Shown in pieces: positions 52,563 through 62,090 of a stretch of 64,000 nucleotides of DNA. Source of the stretch: Rhizobium sp. C4 (GTDB taxonomy: Bacteria; Pseudomonadota; Alphaproteobacteria; Rhizobiales; Rhizobiaceae). Below the pieces are notes generated by a model, which was given only the letters and a program-made list of their open reading frames with translations, was not told the origin of the DNA and did no database searches. Positions within the stretch are counted from its first letter, which is position 1; every line of letters begins with the position of its first letter. Both the position numbers and the translations under genes were made by a program. The DNA lies in NCBI RefSeq assembly GCF_021026315.1, contig NZ_JAJNCX010000006.1, positions 62,001-126,000 on the forward strand, read 5' to 3'.

Positions 52563-53261
52563 TCAGGAGCGGAAAAGCCGCGTCACCTGTGTCTCATGTT
52601 TCAGCGAGGAAATCTCGGCAATGAAGGTCGCCGAGCCAAGATCGTCTTCCGTGCAATCGGTGAGTTCGCCGGCCAGCGATGCCACGTGATCCTCAAGGGA
52701 AGCCAACAAACCAACGCCCTGCTTCTGTCCGATCACGCCGCAGCGAATGGCAACGGAAACAAGCTGGCTGAGATTGGCATGCAGATAGGCGGCAAGCCCC
52801 GCCTCCAGCCCCGTCTCATGCGCCCCGGCCATCGCGCCGGCCGCCACCGGATAGGCAACCCGCCCATCGGCTCGCGTGCGCACCTCCGAAAGCACCGGAT
52901 GCGGCCAGTCGCGCGCCGCATCGACAAAGGCAGTCCCCAGCGACACCGTCTCGGCCAGTCGCTCGGCAGAACCGGCCAGCGCCAGCGCCAGATCGTTGGT
53001 TTCAGAAAGCGTCGCCTCGCCGCAGGCGCGGTAGCTCAGCGAAAAGAAGATCGCATCGGTCTTGAGCGCGCCATAGGCCATCAGACCATCCAGCCAGGCG
53101 TGAAGCCCGTCGCGGTCGCGGATGCGGCCATCGGCAATCGCCCGCTCCAGCCCGCCCGAATAGGCAAACGCCCCGATCGGAAAGGCCGGCGACAGCCAGG
53201 TCATCAGGCGGATCAGCGCCGTCGTGTGGCGGCGTTCAGTGGGCGTGATGGCCATGTGCAT
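52563..53261 (-). CDS. ureF: urease accessory protein UreF
   Basis: The 232-residue all-helical protein begins with the conserved [22 protein letters not shown] and continues with the UreF pattern (LETVSLG-like region, then [20 protein letters not shown]). It forms the UreD-UreF-UreG activation complex with apo-urease. Start 53261 gives ribosome-site spacing of 8 bp from GGAGG; the beginning overlaps the end of ureE by 26 bp. Confidence 0.93.
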   Translation of the reverse strand: MHMAITPTERRHTTALIRLMTWLSPAFPIGAFAYSGGLERAIADGRIRDRDGLHAWLDGLMAYGALKTDAIFFSLSYRACGEATLSETNDLALALAGSAERLAETVSLGTAFVDAARDWPHPVLSEVRTRADGRVAYPVAAGAMAGAHETGLEAGLAAYLHANLSQLVSVAIRCGVIGQKQGVGLLASLEDHVASLAGELTDCTEDDLGSATFIAEISSLKHETQVTRLFRS

Positions 53262-53703
53262 GTCCATGCCCTCCCGAATGATAAGCGCCGCGAACCGGCT
53301 GGAAAGCTTCACGAACATGCCGGACAGACGCGCCGAGCCCGTTCAGCATGTCCTCAATGACGTGATCGCGGAGGATCAGGATGCGCCCCTCCTCCACCTG
53401 CGCGGCGAGATGCCGGTTGCCGAGATGCCAGGCAAGCTCGATCAGGTGCAGGCGGTCGCGCGGGATGATTTCGAGCAGATCCTCTTGCGCCGCCACGACC
53501 TTGATGCAGGTCCCGTCATCCAGCGACAGCAGATCGCCATCGGCCAGCATCACGGTTTCCTTCAGGTCCAGCATGACCATGCCGCCGCTTTCCGGATGCA
53601 GAAGCTTGCGCCGCAGGTGCCGCCCGTCATGCGGCAGCACCACCGTATCGACCGGCGCAGAATGGGGCTCTCCGGGAGCCAGGACCGAGATCGCGCGTAA
53701 CAT
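53236..53703 (-). CDS. ureE: urease nickel metallochaperone UreE
   Basis: The 155-residue protein has the UreE N-terminal beta domain and the C-terminal nickel domain with [17 protein letters not shown], and ends in a histidine-rich tail ([14 protein letters not shown], seven His) that binds nickel. It hands nickel to UreG. The ATG at 53703 is the family start; a longer frame adds 18 residues. It ends inside ureF. Confidence 0.95.
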   Translation of the reverse strand: MLRAISVLAPGEPHSAPVDTVVLPHDGRHLRRKLLHPESGGMVMLDLKETVMLADGDLLSLDDGTCIKVVAAQEDLLEIIPRDRLHLIELAWHLGNRHLAAQVEEGRILILRDHVIEDMLNGLGASVRHVREAFQPVRGAYHSGGHGHAHGHHAH

Positions 53704-53811
53704 GGAAACCCTTCCGCAAACGCGTGAAATCAAATCGAATTCCTTGCCGAAAGGCAAGACATCTCAAGGCCAAACATGACAAAATTGTTGCACTGCACGC
53801 ATATCGGCAGA

Positions 53812-54108
53812 TTACAAATTGTCCACCTTTGCCGGTTCGATGATTTCGATCGTGCGATTGGCCACCATATCCTTCGTCGCCTCCCGATAGACCAGCATAT
53901 GCGGCGCGGAAAAATGCGCCTTCAGATGCTCGCGGCTCTCCCAGCGCTCGACAAAGACAAGCGTGTTCGGCTCGCCTTCGCGACGGTGGAGGTCATAGGA
54001 AATGCAGCCTTCCTCCGCGCGCGTGCCGATTAGGCAGGGTGCTGCCGCGGCGACGAAATCCTCCACGGTGCCGGGCTTCAGGTTGACGGTAGCAATCACG
54101 TAGATCAT
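53812..54108 (-). CDS. ABM-fold monooxygenase (YgiN-like)
   Basis: The 98-residue protein has an antibiotic-biosynthesis-monooxygenase fold (IYVIATVNLKPGTVEDFVAA; VFVERWESREHLKAHFSAPH). It lacks the Trp-His spacing of IsdG haem enzymes, so a quinol-type monooxygenase is likelier. Substrate unknown. It lies between the LysE-like gene and ureE; no clear link to urease. Confidence 0.8.
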   Translation of the reverse strand: MIYVIATVNLKPGTVEDFVAAAAPCLIGTRAEEGCISYDLHRREGEPNTLVFVERWESREHLKAHFSAPHMLVYREATKDMVANRTIEIIEPAKVDNL

Positions 54109-54153
54109 CTGAGCTCCTCGATGTTTTTCCTCGGGAGTCTCAGTGGCAGGAGA

Positions 54154-54762
54154 TCAGTGGCGCGTCAACGCCATGGAACCGCCAGCCGCAATCAGCGCGC
54201 CGCCGACAAGGCGGTTGAGGTTGATGAACACGCGGGCAGATTTGATGAAACGCCCCAGCACCGCACCCGCCAACGCATAAAGCGCCACCGCCAGAACCTC
54301 GAGAACGAGAAACACGCCGCCCATCTGCAACAGCTGCGACCAGGCCGGCATCGACGGATCGAGGAATTGCGGGAAGAAGGCGGTGAAGATCGCAATCGCC
54401 TTCGGATTGGCAATCGCCATGGTGAAATCCCGCCGCATCAGCGCCTTCAGCGCCACATCGCCGGACTGCATCTCGGCAAAGGCCTTCGCCTTCAGGAGCA
54501 TCTGGATGCCGGTATAGATGAGATAGATGGCGCCGGCGATCTTGATGACGAGAAACGCCTCGGCAGAGGCCGCCAGCACCGCCCCGAGCCCCAGCACCGT
54601 CACCCCGATCAGTGCCGCAAAGGCCGGCACCCGCCCGAGCCCGCCCAGGCAGGCCGTGCCGAAGCCCAGCCGCGCGGCATTGGAAAAAGCCATCATATTG
54701 TTTGGCCCCGGCGCGCAGTTGAGCGCGAAACAGGCCGGAATGAAGAGTGCCCATGCGATCAT
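54154..54762 (-). CDS. LysE-family exporter
   Basis: The 202-residue membrane protein has six helices and the LysE/RhtB signature (CAPGPNNMMAFSNAARLGF, residues about 16-34). Amino-acid export is the usual role of the family. It is unrelated at fine detail to the LysE gene at 41033. It sits in the urease region, downstream of the DUF2459 gene. Confidence 0.85.
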   Translation of the reverse strand: MIAWALFIPACFALNCAPGPNNMMAFSNAARLGFGTACLGGLGRVPAFAALIGVTVLGLGAVLAASAEAFLVIKIAGAIYLIYTGIQMLLKAKAFAEMQSGDVALKALMRRDFTMAIANPKAIAIFTAFFPQFLDPSMPAWSQLLQMGGVFLVLEVLAVALYALAGAVLGRFIKSARVFINLNRLVGGALIAAGGSMALTRH

Positions 54763-54796
54763 GATTGAAGTCCTCCAGATGCGGGCGACGATATCG

Positions 54797-55471
54797 TCAT
54801 TTATTGAACAACGATAGGGAGCGCGTCAGGGAAACCGGCAGGGGATTCCAGAGGCCGGTGCGCAAACCTGCCTCTCGCAGCATATGCGCCGTCCATGTAT
54901 TGCAGCCCAACAGGGCATTGAAAAAGCCGTTCGCCTCGAAGAAGAGATCCGAACGGCCATAGGACTTTCCGAGGATCACCTGCGGCTTCCCCTCGGTCAT
55001 CCGGAACGACTCGTCGATCGCACGGGCCATTGTGTCGAAACCGCTTTTCCCGATGGAGAGGCTGTAAACAGCCGGGTTCTTCGGATCGATATCCCCCACC
55101 ACCTCGACATGCATGACTGACTGGTCAAGCGTCAGGGAGCGAAGCACCGGCATCGGTTTCAGCTCAGCCCATGTCGGCGTTTCGAGATAGAACGAACGGC
55201 CGCCCCATCCGAAGATGACCCAACGGGCCAGCGGATGCCGGACCGGCAGCCCGGCGGCCTCCAGAAAGGGAAAACGGGCCAGCGTTTCCTCATCCAGCGG
55301 AAAGGCCAGATCCGTGTGGATAGGATTGGAAATGACAAGGACCTGCCGCTTGATGTCGTCGGCAGGTCCTTGCGATCCGGCGGAAAAGAGCGGACGGGGG
55401 ACGAACGTTCCCGAAACGACGACGGCTGCGACAATCAAAAGCCCCAGCAGTATCCGTCTCAACCAACGCAT
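54797..55471 (-). CDS. DUF2459 (TIGR02117) urease-region protein
   Basis: The 224-residue protein has one N-terminal membrane helix and the DUF2459 pattern (NPIHTDLAFPLDEE; WVIFGWGGRSFYLETPTW; GCNTWTAHMLREAG). TIGR02117 was named because these genes commonly lie in urease regions, which holds here. A Cys and His in these motifs (NPIHTDL, GCNTW) look like papain-like-fold catalytic residues, an inference. No measured function known to me. Confidence 0.85.
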   Translation of the reverse strand: MRWLRRILLGLLIVAAVVVSGTFVPRPLFSAGSQGPADDIKRQVLVISNPIHTDLAFPLDEETLARFPFLEAAGLPVRHPLARWVIFGWGGRSFYLETPTWAELKPMPVLRSLTLDQSVMHVEVVGDIDPKNPAVYSLSIGKSGFDTMARAIDESFRMTEGKPQVILGKSYGRSDLFFEANGFFNALLGCNTWTAHMLREAGLRTGLWNPLPVSLTRSLSLFNK

Positions 55472-55517
55472 GCGTGACGCCCTCGCCTTGCGGCGCGGGG
55501 CGCGCGCCCGTCAAAAC

Positions 55518-56057
55518 TCAGGCGGCCTGCTTGCGGCGCAACGTTTCCAGAATATTCTGCGGCGAGGATACGCCGTAGGGATCGGTCTCGCAATTGTCCG
55601 AGAAGCCTTCTTCCTCGAACCACTGCTCCACCACGCCGTTGTTGATGACGGCGGCGTAACGCCAGGAGCGCAGGCCGAAGCCGAGATTGTCCTTGCGAAC
55701 CAGCATGCCCATCTTGCGGGTAAACTCGCCCGAACCATCCGGGATGAGCTTCACATGTTCCAGGCCCTGCGACTTGCCCCAGGCATTCATCACGAAGGCA
55801 TCGTTGACGGAGACGCAGTAGATCTCGTCAATCCCCTCCGACTGGAAGTCCGGATAGAGCTTTTCGAAATCCGGCAGCTGATAGGTTGAGCATGTCGGGG
55901 TGAAGGCACCCGGCAGCGAGAACAGGATGACGCGCTTGCCACCGAAATAGTCGGCGGACGTCACGTCCTGCCAACGGAAAGGATTCGGGCCACCGATCGA
56001 TTCATCGCGGACACGCGTGCGGAAAGTAACATCGGGCACCTTGCGGCCAATGAGCAT
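55518..56057 (-). CDS. peroxiredoxin (Prx5/AhpE-like type)
   Basis: The 179-residue protein has the catalytic PGAFTPTCSTYQLPDFE (peroxidatic Cys about residue 56) and the Prx5-type C-terminal DPYGVSSPQ. It reduces peroxides. It sits between ureC and the DUF2459 gene on the same strand, with a 241-bp gap from ureC that can hold its own promoter. Confidence 0.9.
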   Translation of the reverse strand: MLIGRKVPDVTFRTRVRDESIGGPNPFRWQDVTSADYFGGKRVILFSLPGAFTPTCSTYQLPDFEKLYPDFQSEGIDEIYCVSVNDAFVMNAWGKSQGLEHVKLIPDGSGEFTRKMGMLVRKDNLGFGLRSWRYAAVINNGVVEQWFEEEGFSDNCETDPYGVSSPQNILETLRRKQAA

Positions 56058-56239
56058 GGATCATCTCCTTGAAATTGAATGCGCCCAAGCCACGGGGGGC
56101 GGCTGAGCGATACTTTCAAGATATAACCATGTCTCCGCGTGCAGTGCAGCATGGAAGGCTGATTTAAACAGGCTTGCATGGGAGGTATTCGTCAGATGCA
56201 TAACTGTGAACCGCTATATCCGCATCGCGCATGCATCAT

Positions 56240-56266
56240 CACGCGGGCAGATCGCCCGCCCGCGTG
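56240..56266 (-). terminator. possible weak terminator after ureC
   Basis: Arms CACGCGGG (56240-56247) and CCCGCGTG (56259-56266) with an 11-nt loop, 33 bp beyond the ureC stop. No T run follows, so this is only a candidate for stopping or processing the transcript. Confidence 0.35.
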
Positions 56267-56298
56267 CGCCTCAAATGTCTGCGACGGTCTCGTCGATC

Positions 56299-58011
56299 TT
56301 AGAACAGGAAATACCGCTGCGCCATCGGCAGAACCGTCGCCGGTTCGCAGGTGAGCAAGACGCCATCCGCCCGCACTTCATAGGTCTCTGGGTCCACCTC
56401 GATATGCGGCATGGCCGCGTTGTGGATCATCGACGCCTTGGTGAGCCCGCCGCGCGTGTTCTTGACCGCGATCATGTTCTTGGCAGTCCCCAGCCTGTTC
56501 TTCAGCCCGCCATCGAGTGCGGCTTGGCTGACGAAGGTGACGGAGGAATTCGTCAGCGCCTTGCCGTAAGCGCCGAACATCGGGCGGTAATGCACCGGCT
56601 GCGGCGTCGGGATGGATGCATTGGGGTCGCCCATGGGGGCAGCGGCAATCGTGCCGCCGATCAGCACCATGTCCGGCTTCACGCCGAAGAAGGCCGGGTT
56701 CCAGATCACGAGGTCGGCGCGCTTGCCGATCTCGATGGAGCCGATTTCATGGGAAAGACCGTGGGCCAGCGCCGGGTTGATCGTGTATTTGGCGATGTAG
56801 CGCTTGACGCGGAAATTGTCGTTGTCGCCGGTCTCTTCCGGCAGCGGCCCCCGCTGGCGCTTCATCTTGTCTGCCGTCTGCCAGGTGCGGATCGCCACTT
56901 CGCCGACGCGGCCCATGGCCTGGCTGTCGGAGGAGATGATCGAGAACGCGCCGATATCGTGCAGGATGTCTTCCGCCGCGATCGTTTCCTTGCGGATGCG
57001 GCTTTCGGCAAAGGCGATGTCTTCGGGGATCGACGCCGACAGGTGATGGCAGACCATCAGCATGTCGAGATGCTCGGCAATCGTGTTGACCGTGTAGGGC
57101 CGCGTCGGATTGGTCGAGGACGGGATGACATTCGGCTGGCCGCAGATCTTGATGATATCCGGCGCATGGCCACCGCCCGCCCCTTCCGTGTGGAAGGCGT
57201 GGATGGTGCGGCCCTTGATCGCCGAAATCGTGTCTTCCACGAAGCCGCTTTCATTGAGCGTATCGGTGTGGATCATCACCTGCACGTCATATTCGTCGGC
57301 GACCGACAGGCAGCAATCGATCGCGCCCGGCGTCGTGCCCCAGTCCTCATGCAGCTTCAGCGACGAGGCGCCGGCCAGCACCATTTCTTCAAGCGCTGCG
57401 GGAAGCGAGGCATTGCCCTTGCCGGCAAAGGCAAGGTTCATCGGGAAGGCATCGGCCGCCTCGATCATGCGCGCGATATGCCACGGGCCGGGCGTGCAGG
57501 TCGTGGCGAGCGTCCCATGTGCCGGCCCCGTGCCGCCGCCGAGCATGCAGGTGAGGCCCGACATCAGCGCTTCCTCGATCTGCTGCGGGCAGATGAAGTG
57601 AATGTGGCTGTCCATGCCGCCGGCGGTGATGATCTTGCCCTCGCCGGCAATGGCTTCCGTACCCGGACCGACAATGATGTTGACGCCCGGCTGCGTGTCC
57701 GGGTTGCCGGCCTTGCCGATGGCGGCAATGCGCCCGTCCTTGAGCCCGATATCGGCCTTGTAGATGCCGGAATGGTCGACGATCAGCGCATTGGTGATGA
57801 CGGTATCGACCGCACCCGCCGCGCGCGTCACCTGGGATTGCCCCATGCCGTCACGAATGACCTTGCCGCCGCCGAATTTCACTTCCGAACCATAGGTGGT
57901 GAAATCCTTCTCCACCTCGATGAAGAGTTCCGTATCAGCAAGGCGCACCTTGTCGCCGGTTGTCGGTCCGAACATGCCGGCATAGGCCGCGCGGGACATT
58001 TTGTAAGACAT
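56299..58011 (-). CDS. ureC: urease alpha subunit
   Basis: The 570-residue catalytic subunit has all active-site residues: His136 and His138 (SHIHFICP), carbamylated Lys219 (SLKLHEDWG), His221, His248 (MIHTDT), His274 ([12 protein letters not shown]), the flap Cys321-His322 (MVCHHLS) and Asp362 (SSDSQAMGR). It hydrolyses urea to ammonia and carbamate with two nickel ions. It follows the sialyltransferase-like gene by 23 bp. Confidence 0.97.
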   Translation of the reverse strand: MSYKMSRAAYAGMFGPTTGDKVRLADTELFIEVEKDFTTYGSEVKFGGGKVIRDGMGQSQVTRAAGAVDTVITNALIVDHSGIYKADIGLKDGRIAAIGKAGNPDTQPGVNIIVGPGTEAIAGEGKIITAGGMDSHIHFICPQQIEEALMSGLTCMLGGGTGPAHGTLATTCTPGPWHIARMIEAADAFPMNLAFAGKGNASLPAALEEMVLAGASSLKLHEDWGTTPGAIDCCLSVADEYDVQVMIHTDTLNESGFVEDTISAIKGRTIHAFHTEGAGGGHAPDIIKICGQPNVIPSSTNPTRPYTVNTIAEHLDMLMVCHHLSASIPEDIAFAESRIRKETIAAEDILHDIGAFSIISSDSQAMGRVGEVAIRTWQTADKMKRQRGPLPEETGDNDNFRVKRYIAKYTINPALAHGLSHEIGSIEIGKRADLVIWNPAFFGVKPDMVLIGGTIAAAPMGDPNASIPTPQPVHYRPMFGAYGKALTNSSVTFVSQAALDGGLKNRLGTAKNMIAVKNTRGGLTKASMIHNAAMPHIEVDPETYEVRADGVLLTCEPATVLPMAQRYFLF

Positions 58012-58034
58012 GAGCCGTAATCTCCTGATCCGGA

Positions 58035-58661
58035 TTATGCGTGTTTTGTTTCAGTGATCCGCCGGACGAGGCCTTTTGCCTCCAGCGGTTCGAGATAATC
58101 TCTTTCGGCATCCCAGGGATGGCCGTCCCAGCCCTGATGCGAGAAGCCGGCGAGAGCGATGTGGTCATCGCCTTCCATGCGGTTCTCGATCAGGTCGGCA
58201 ATGGTCACAAGGCCGGTCGAGGGCACGACATAGGGCGCCGGCGAAAAGGCCGAAAGCGCCTCGTCCAGCCGCTCGTGCACGGCACGCGGAACCACCCGGA
58301 AGCCCTTGCCGGCGCTTCCCGCATAGGCGCGGAAGCCGTCGGTATAGTCATCGCAGAAATCGTCGAGTTCGGGATGGCTGACGGCCAGCGGCGCACGCAT
58401 CTCGGCAAACTTTTCCGGATCGCGCACGCACCAGATTTCGTCCGCAGCATTGACAGAGGGGTGCGCCCGCCAGCCCGGCTCCCCCAGCATCTTCTTGCCC
58501 GGCCGGCCCGTGTTGCAGACAACCACGATGTCGGTGCGCGCCGCATCTGCACCGGCGGAGCGGCAATCGTTGAAGCGCACGACGGCATGCGCATCGGCGA
58601 TTGCTTCCCGCGCATTCGGCCCGATATCGCCATTGCCAACCACCATGAAGAGACGCCCCAT
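58035..58661 (-). CDS. urease-operon accessory protein, GT29/sialyltransferase-like N-terminus
   Basis: The 208-residue protein starts [20 protein letters not shown] and VVRFNDC, which resembles sialylmotif L of family GT29 glycosyltransferases (a VVGN then D-x-VVRFN pattern). Rhizobial urease operons carry homologues called urease operon accessory protein. The remaining motifs of a true transferase are hard to place, and it has no membrane anchor. Role in urease is unknown. Confidence 0.7.
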   Translation of the reverse strand: MGRLFMVVGNGDIGPNAREAIADAHAVVRFNDCRSAGADAARTDIVVVCNTGRPGKKMLGEPGWRAHPSVNAADEIWCVRDPEKFAEMRAPLAVSHPELDDFCDDYTDGFRAYAGSAGKGFRVVPRAVHERLDEALSAFSPAPYVVPSTGLVTIADLIENRMEGDDHIALAGFSHQGWDGHPWDAERDYLEPLEAKGLVRRITETKHA

Positions 58662-58662
58662 C

Positions 58663-59079
58663 CTATTGATCGCCCTCTTCCATCAGCGCCTTCAGATCCG
58701 CGATCCGCTTCTTCGTCAGCTCTTCCTGGCAGCCGGCCACCATCATCGGTTCCATCGATCCGCCTCGCGCGCTGAACCCGATACCCTCACAATGGCCGTC
58801 GCGATAGTCGATCCAGGCGCGCTGCGCCTTCTTCAAGGCGGCAGCCGCGCCCTTCAGGTTCGGCTGATCGGCATAGCTGTCGTCCTGCTTCTTGGTATAG
58901 GCGACCGCCTTCTTGTAAATTTCGTTCAGCTCTCTGTCCGCCTTGGCGAAATCATCCCAGGCACAGATGTTCATTTCCGCCTGCGAGCCTTCCGGATTGC
59001 ACTTCATCTCGTCATCCGCAAAGGCCGAGGACGCCAGAAGAAGAGCGAAAGGAGCAACGAAAAGCGCAGGCGTCTTCAT
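58663..59079 (-). CDS. LprI-like (DUF1311) secreted protein 2
   Basis: The 138-residue product has a signal peptide (cleavage after SSAFA, about residue 21) and the DUF1311/LprI pattern (CNPEGSQAEMNICAWDDFAKA, KAQRAWIDYRDGHC, CQEEL) with four cysteines for two disulphides. LprI-type proteins are lysozyme inhibitors or periplasmic proteins of unknown role. It is paralogous to the next gene upstream, from which it is separated by 2 bp. Confidence 0.85.
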   Translation of the reverse strand: MKTPALFVAPFALLLASSAFADDEMKCNPEGSQAEMNICAWDDFAKADRELNEIYKKAVAYTKKQDDSYADQPNLKGAAAALKKAQRAWIDYRDGHCEGIGFSARGGSMEPMMVAGCQEELTKKRIADLKALMEEGDQ

Positions 59080-59081
59080 GA

Positions 59082-59534
59082 TCAATTCGATCCTTCCGAT
59101 TCCGCGTCCTCGTTGGCGGCGCGCCCTTCTTCGAGCATTGACCGCAGCTCTTCCGTGCGCGCCTGGGTCAGTTCAGTCCGGCAGCTGGCAATCTCCATCG
59201 ACTGCATCGACCCGCCGCCCGAACTCGGCTCACCGCATTTCCTGTCGCGAGTCTTGATCCAATCCCTCTGGGCCTTCTTCAGGATCGCAACGGCGCTTTC
59301 GTCGTCGGACTGCGGATCGGTCTTGGCATCCTCCGACTTCGCAAAGGCCATGGCTTCGCGGTAGACGGCATTCAATTCATCATCGGCCTTCTGCAGATCA
59401 TCGAAGGAGCAGGCATTCATCTCCATCTGCGTTCCATCGGGATTGCATGCGACATCGTCGTCCGCAAAGGCCGACGTCGCCCACAGCAGCAGCAGAGGCG
59501 CCAGAACCGGAAGCAGCTTTTTCACGACAGTCAT
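59082..59534 (-). CDS. LprI-like (DUF1311) secreted protein 1
   Basis: The 150-residue protein has a signal peptide (cleavage after ATSAFA, about residue 24) and the same four-cysteine DUF1311 pattern (CNPDGTQMEMNACSFDDLQK; KAQRDWIKTRDRKC; SCRTEL). Its start overlaps the ureB stop by one base (TAATG), so it is cotranslated with ureB. The pair of LprI-like genes within the urease operon looks like a tandem duplication. Confidence 0.85.
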   Translation of the reverse strand: MTVVKKLLPVLAPLLLLWATSAFADDDVACNPDGTQMEMNACSFDDLQKADDELNAVYREAMAFAKSEDAKTDPQSDDESAVAILKKAQRDWIKTRDRKCGEPSSGGGSMQSMEIASCRTELTQARTEELRSMLEEGRAANEDAESEGSN

Positions 59535-59839
59535 TACAGCTTGCCCATCACGTCCTGACGGAAACCATAGATCTCGCGGCTGCCTTCCATCGGTATCAGA
59601 TTGACGCTGCGGGTCTGCCCCGGCTCGAAGCGCACGGCAGTCCCTGCCGGAATGTCGAGACGCTGGCCACGGGCCTTCTCACGGTCGAATTTCAGGCCCG
59701 GATTGGACTCGTAGAAATGATAGTGCGAGCCCACCTGCACGGGCCGGTCACCGGCGTTCGATACATCGATCGTGATCACCGGAAGACCGGCATTGAGTTC
59801 GATTTCGCCTTTGGCGGCAATGATTTCGCCCGGAATCAT
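59534..59839 (-). CDS. ureB: urease beta subunit
   Basis: The 101-residue protein has the UreB pattern ([45 protein letters not shown]). It forms the urease trimer of heterotrimers with UreA and UreC. It is separated from ureA by a 76-bp insert containing a palindromic repeat. Confidence 0.95.
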   Translation of the reverse strand: MIPGEIIAAKGEIELNAGLPVITIDVSNAGDRPVQVGSHYHFYESNPGLKFDREKARGQRLDIPAGTAVRFEPGQTRSVNLIPMEGSREIYGFRQDVMGKL

Positions 59840-59854
59840 GATTCATTCTCCAAA

Positions 59855-59908
59855 GCAATTCCAGCAAAAGTGCATCGCGGTGTTGCGTCCGGAATTGCGT
59901 AAAACAAA
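59855..59908. repeat. rhizobial-type intergenic palindrome inside the ureA-ureB gap
   Basis: Arms GCAATTCC (59855-59862) and GGAATTGC (59891-59898), with GCAAAAGTGC and TTGCGTCC inside and AAAACAAA after. It is the same family as 28813. Located within an operon, so it will be transcribed. Confidence 0.75.
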
Positions 59909-59915
59909 AGACCTG

Positions 59916-60218
59916 TTAACGGATCGGTTCATGCACGGTGACAAGCTTCGTCCCGTCCGGGAACGTCGCCTCGACCTGCACGTCGTGGATCATCTCGGCC
60001 ACGCCTTCCATCACCTGCGCGCGGCTGATGACATGCGCGCCGGCTTCCATCAGTTCAGCCACGGAACGACCGTCACGCGCACCTTCGACGACGAAGTCGG
60101 TGATGAGCGCGATGGCTTCCGGATGGTTGAGCTTCACGCCCCGCTCCAGCCGGCGGCGCGCGACCATGGCGGCCATGGAAATCAGGAGCTTGTCTTTTTC
60201 TCGTGGAGTCAGGTTCAT
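59916..60218 (-). CDS. ureA: urease gamma subunit
   Basis: The 100-residue protein has the UreA pattern ([58 protein letters not shown]). It is the smallest subunit of the trimeric unit. It follows ureD by 25 bp. Confidence 0.95.
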   Translation of the reverse strand: MNLTPREKDKLLISMAAMVARRRLERGVKLNHPEAIALITDFVVEGARDGRSVAELMEAGAHVISRAQVMEGVAEMIHDVQVEATFPDGTKLVTVHEPIR

Positions 60219-60243
60219 GGGGAATCCGCTGTATTGAAAAACG

Positions 60244-61068
60244 TCACGTGTTCCAGACTTTCGGCAAGGGCGCGCCGTTGCGCAAGAGCGAAATGACGGG
60301 CGTCAGAATTTTTCTGAGATGTTGCCCATCGACGGCGGCAACCCTCACGATGAGCTTGCCATCCCACTGGCTCGCGCCCCCATCCGCATCGCCCAGCACT
60401 GCCCTAATTTTAGGCAGAAGCGCCTCGCCGGCGGTCCCGCAATAAAGCAGCGTGGCAAAGGCGCGATTGCCGGCCAGCACCGGGGAAAGGCTGGCAATAT
60501 CGTTCACCGCGCCATCAAGCCGCGCGTCCTCGGCATGGATCAGCCGGCCGGCACGGCGAATGCGCCAGCGGTCGCGGAAGAGCCCGGTATTGACCACCTC
60601 GCCCATGGCCGTACGACCGAGAATGACAGCCTCGACGCCCAAGAATTCGGCATCGCCGGCAAGGTCCACATCGAGCCGGCGGTTGAGATGGCCGTAGTCG
60701 AAGAGGATCGTTTCCTGCGGCAGCCAGGAGAGCCGCGCGCCCTCGCCTGCCCTCAGCACCGCCTCGACTTCTGCCGCGCCTTCGCTTGCCTTGTAGACCT
60801 TCTCGCAGGCCTGCGTCGTCACGGTCACATCGGTATTGGCTTCGGCTTCAACGGCCCAGGATATGCGGTCGCCGCCGGTCAAACCACCGGATGTGTTGAT
60901 CAGCACGGCTTCCAGCGTGTCATCGAACGTATCGGGAAGCCTGATTTTTGCGCAGCCTTCCTGAAACAGCGTCTCGATCCGGCTCTTGCCGCCCGAGCGC
61001 TTGACGGAAAGCTTTCCGCTTCCTTTGGCTCTTTGCGGCCGGCCTATCACCGCTTCCTGCACGCTCAT
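60244..61068 (-). CDS. ureD: urease accessory protein UreD
   Basis: The 274-residue protein has the UreD beta-helix pattern ([51 protein letters not shown]). It binds apo-urease as scaffold for UreF and UreG. The ATG at 61068 has AGGAAG at suitable distance; a GTG 9 bp upstream does not. Located between urtE and ureA on the same strand. Confidence 0.93.
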   Translation of the reverse strand: MSVQEAVIGRPQRAKGSGKLSVKRSGGKSRIETLFQEGCAKIRLPDTFDDTLEAVLINTSGGLTGGDRISWAVEAEANTDVTVTTQACEKVYKASEGAAEVEAVLRAGEGARLSWLPQETILFDYGHLNRRLDVDLAGDAEFLGVEAVILGRTAMGEVVNTGLFRDRWRIRRAGRLIHAEDARLDGAVNDIASLSPVLAGNRAFATLLYCGTAGEALLPKIRAVLGDADGGASQWDGKLIVRVAAVDGQHLRKILTPVISLLRNGAPLPKVWNT

Positions 61069-61193
61069 TCCCGACACTTCCTACTGCTCATTTCCGATCG
61101 CCCTCAGGATATTCCCAGGGCATGCCCACCAAAAAGCAAGAACCGGACCAGACAGCAGCGAGGCATACTCCACTCGCTATATTTCGCGAGTCT

Positions 61194-61889
61194 TCACACC
61201 GTCAGGTGCCGGCGCGCCTCCTGCGTGTCGAGCGTTTCGGCCAGCCCCTCGTGAACGATCTCTCCGCGATCCATGATATATACATAGTCCGCCAGCTCGC
61301 GGCAGAAATCGAGATACTGTTCCACCAGCAGAATGGCCATGCCGGTGGAATCGCGCAGATATTTCAATGCGCGGCCGATATCCTTGATGATGGAGGGCTG
61401 AATGCCCTCCGTCGGCTCGTCGAGCACGATGATCTTCGGCCGCGTCACCAGCGCCCGGCCGATGGCGAGCTGCTGCTGCTGCCCGCCCGACAGGTCGCCG
61501 CCACGCCGCGCCAGCATGGATTGCAGCACCGGAAACAGGCTGAAAATGTCATCGGGAATGGAGCGCTCCGCCCGCTTCAGCGGCGCATACCCCGTCTCCA
61601 GGTTTTCCTTCACCGTCAGCAGTGGAAAGATCTCGCGCCCCTGCGGCACGTAGCCGATGCCGGTCTTCGCCCGCTGATAGGGCGGCAAGCCGTTCAACAC
61701 CTTGCCCTGAAAGGCAATCTCACCGCCCGACAAGGGATGCTGACCGGTCACGGCGCGCAGCAGCGAGGATTTGCCCACCCCGTTGCGCCCCAGAACGCAG
61801 GTGATCTTGCCCATCTCGGCCTTCAGCGACACGCCACGCAAGGCCTGTGCTGCACCATAGTGGAGGTTCGCGTTTTCAACGGTCAGCAT
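61194..61889 (-). CDS. urtE: urea ABC transporter ATPase UrtE
   Basis: The 231-residue ATPase has Walker A GRNGVGKSS (about residues 34-42), signature LSGGQQQQLAIGRALV and Walker B IIVLDEPTEGIQPS, typical of LivF/UrtE. It lies between urtD and ureD, and the context with urtC-D identifies it as the urea importer's second ATPase. A 124-bp gap separates it from the ureD start. Confidence 0.93.
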   Translation of the reverse strand: MLTVENANLHYGAAQALRGVSLKAEMGKITCVLGRNGVGKSSLLRAVTGQHPLSGGEIAFQGKVLNGLPPYQRAKTGIGYVPQGREIFPLLTVKENLETGYAPLKRAERSIPDDIFSLFPVLQSMLARRGGDLSGGQQQQLAIGRALVTRPKIIVLDEPTEGIQPSIIKDIGRALKYLRDSTGMAILLVEQYLDFCRELADYVYIMDRGEIVHEGLAETLDTQEARRHLTV

Positions 61890-61929
61890 TGATGTGCTCC
61901 TTGCAAGTCATTGTCTGTCCTCCCGGTTT

Positions 61930-62083
61930 GAAAGACCCCTCCCCAACCCTCCCCACAAGGGGGAGGGAGAGCCCCCCAACGCCAATCTGCCCCAAGCAAA
62001 ACCGTCAACGGATTGCGAGGGCAGCGCCTCTTGCCGTCTCCCCCCTTGTGGGGGAGATGGCGGCAGCCAGAGGAGGTCTTTCC
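61930..62083. repeat. CTCCCC-type repeat element in the urtD-urtE gap
   Basis: A roughly 154-bp insert bounded by GAAAGACCCCTCC and GGAGGTCTTTC, with inner arms TCCCCACAAGGGGGAG and CTCCCCCCTTGTGGGGGAG. It fills the 201-bp gap between urtD and urtE, which are normally nearly adjacent. Confidence 0.7.
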
Positions 62084-62090
62084 AGCTAGG

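Noticed and set aside
56206-58020. 604-codon plus-strand frame opposite ureC
   Set aside because: Arg/Asp/His-rich antisense artefact; ureC on the minus strand is complete with every active-site residue.
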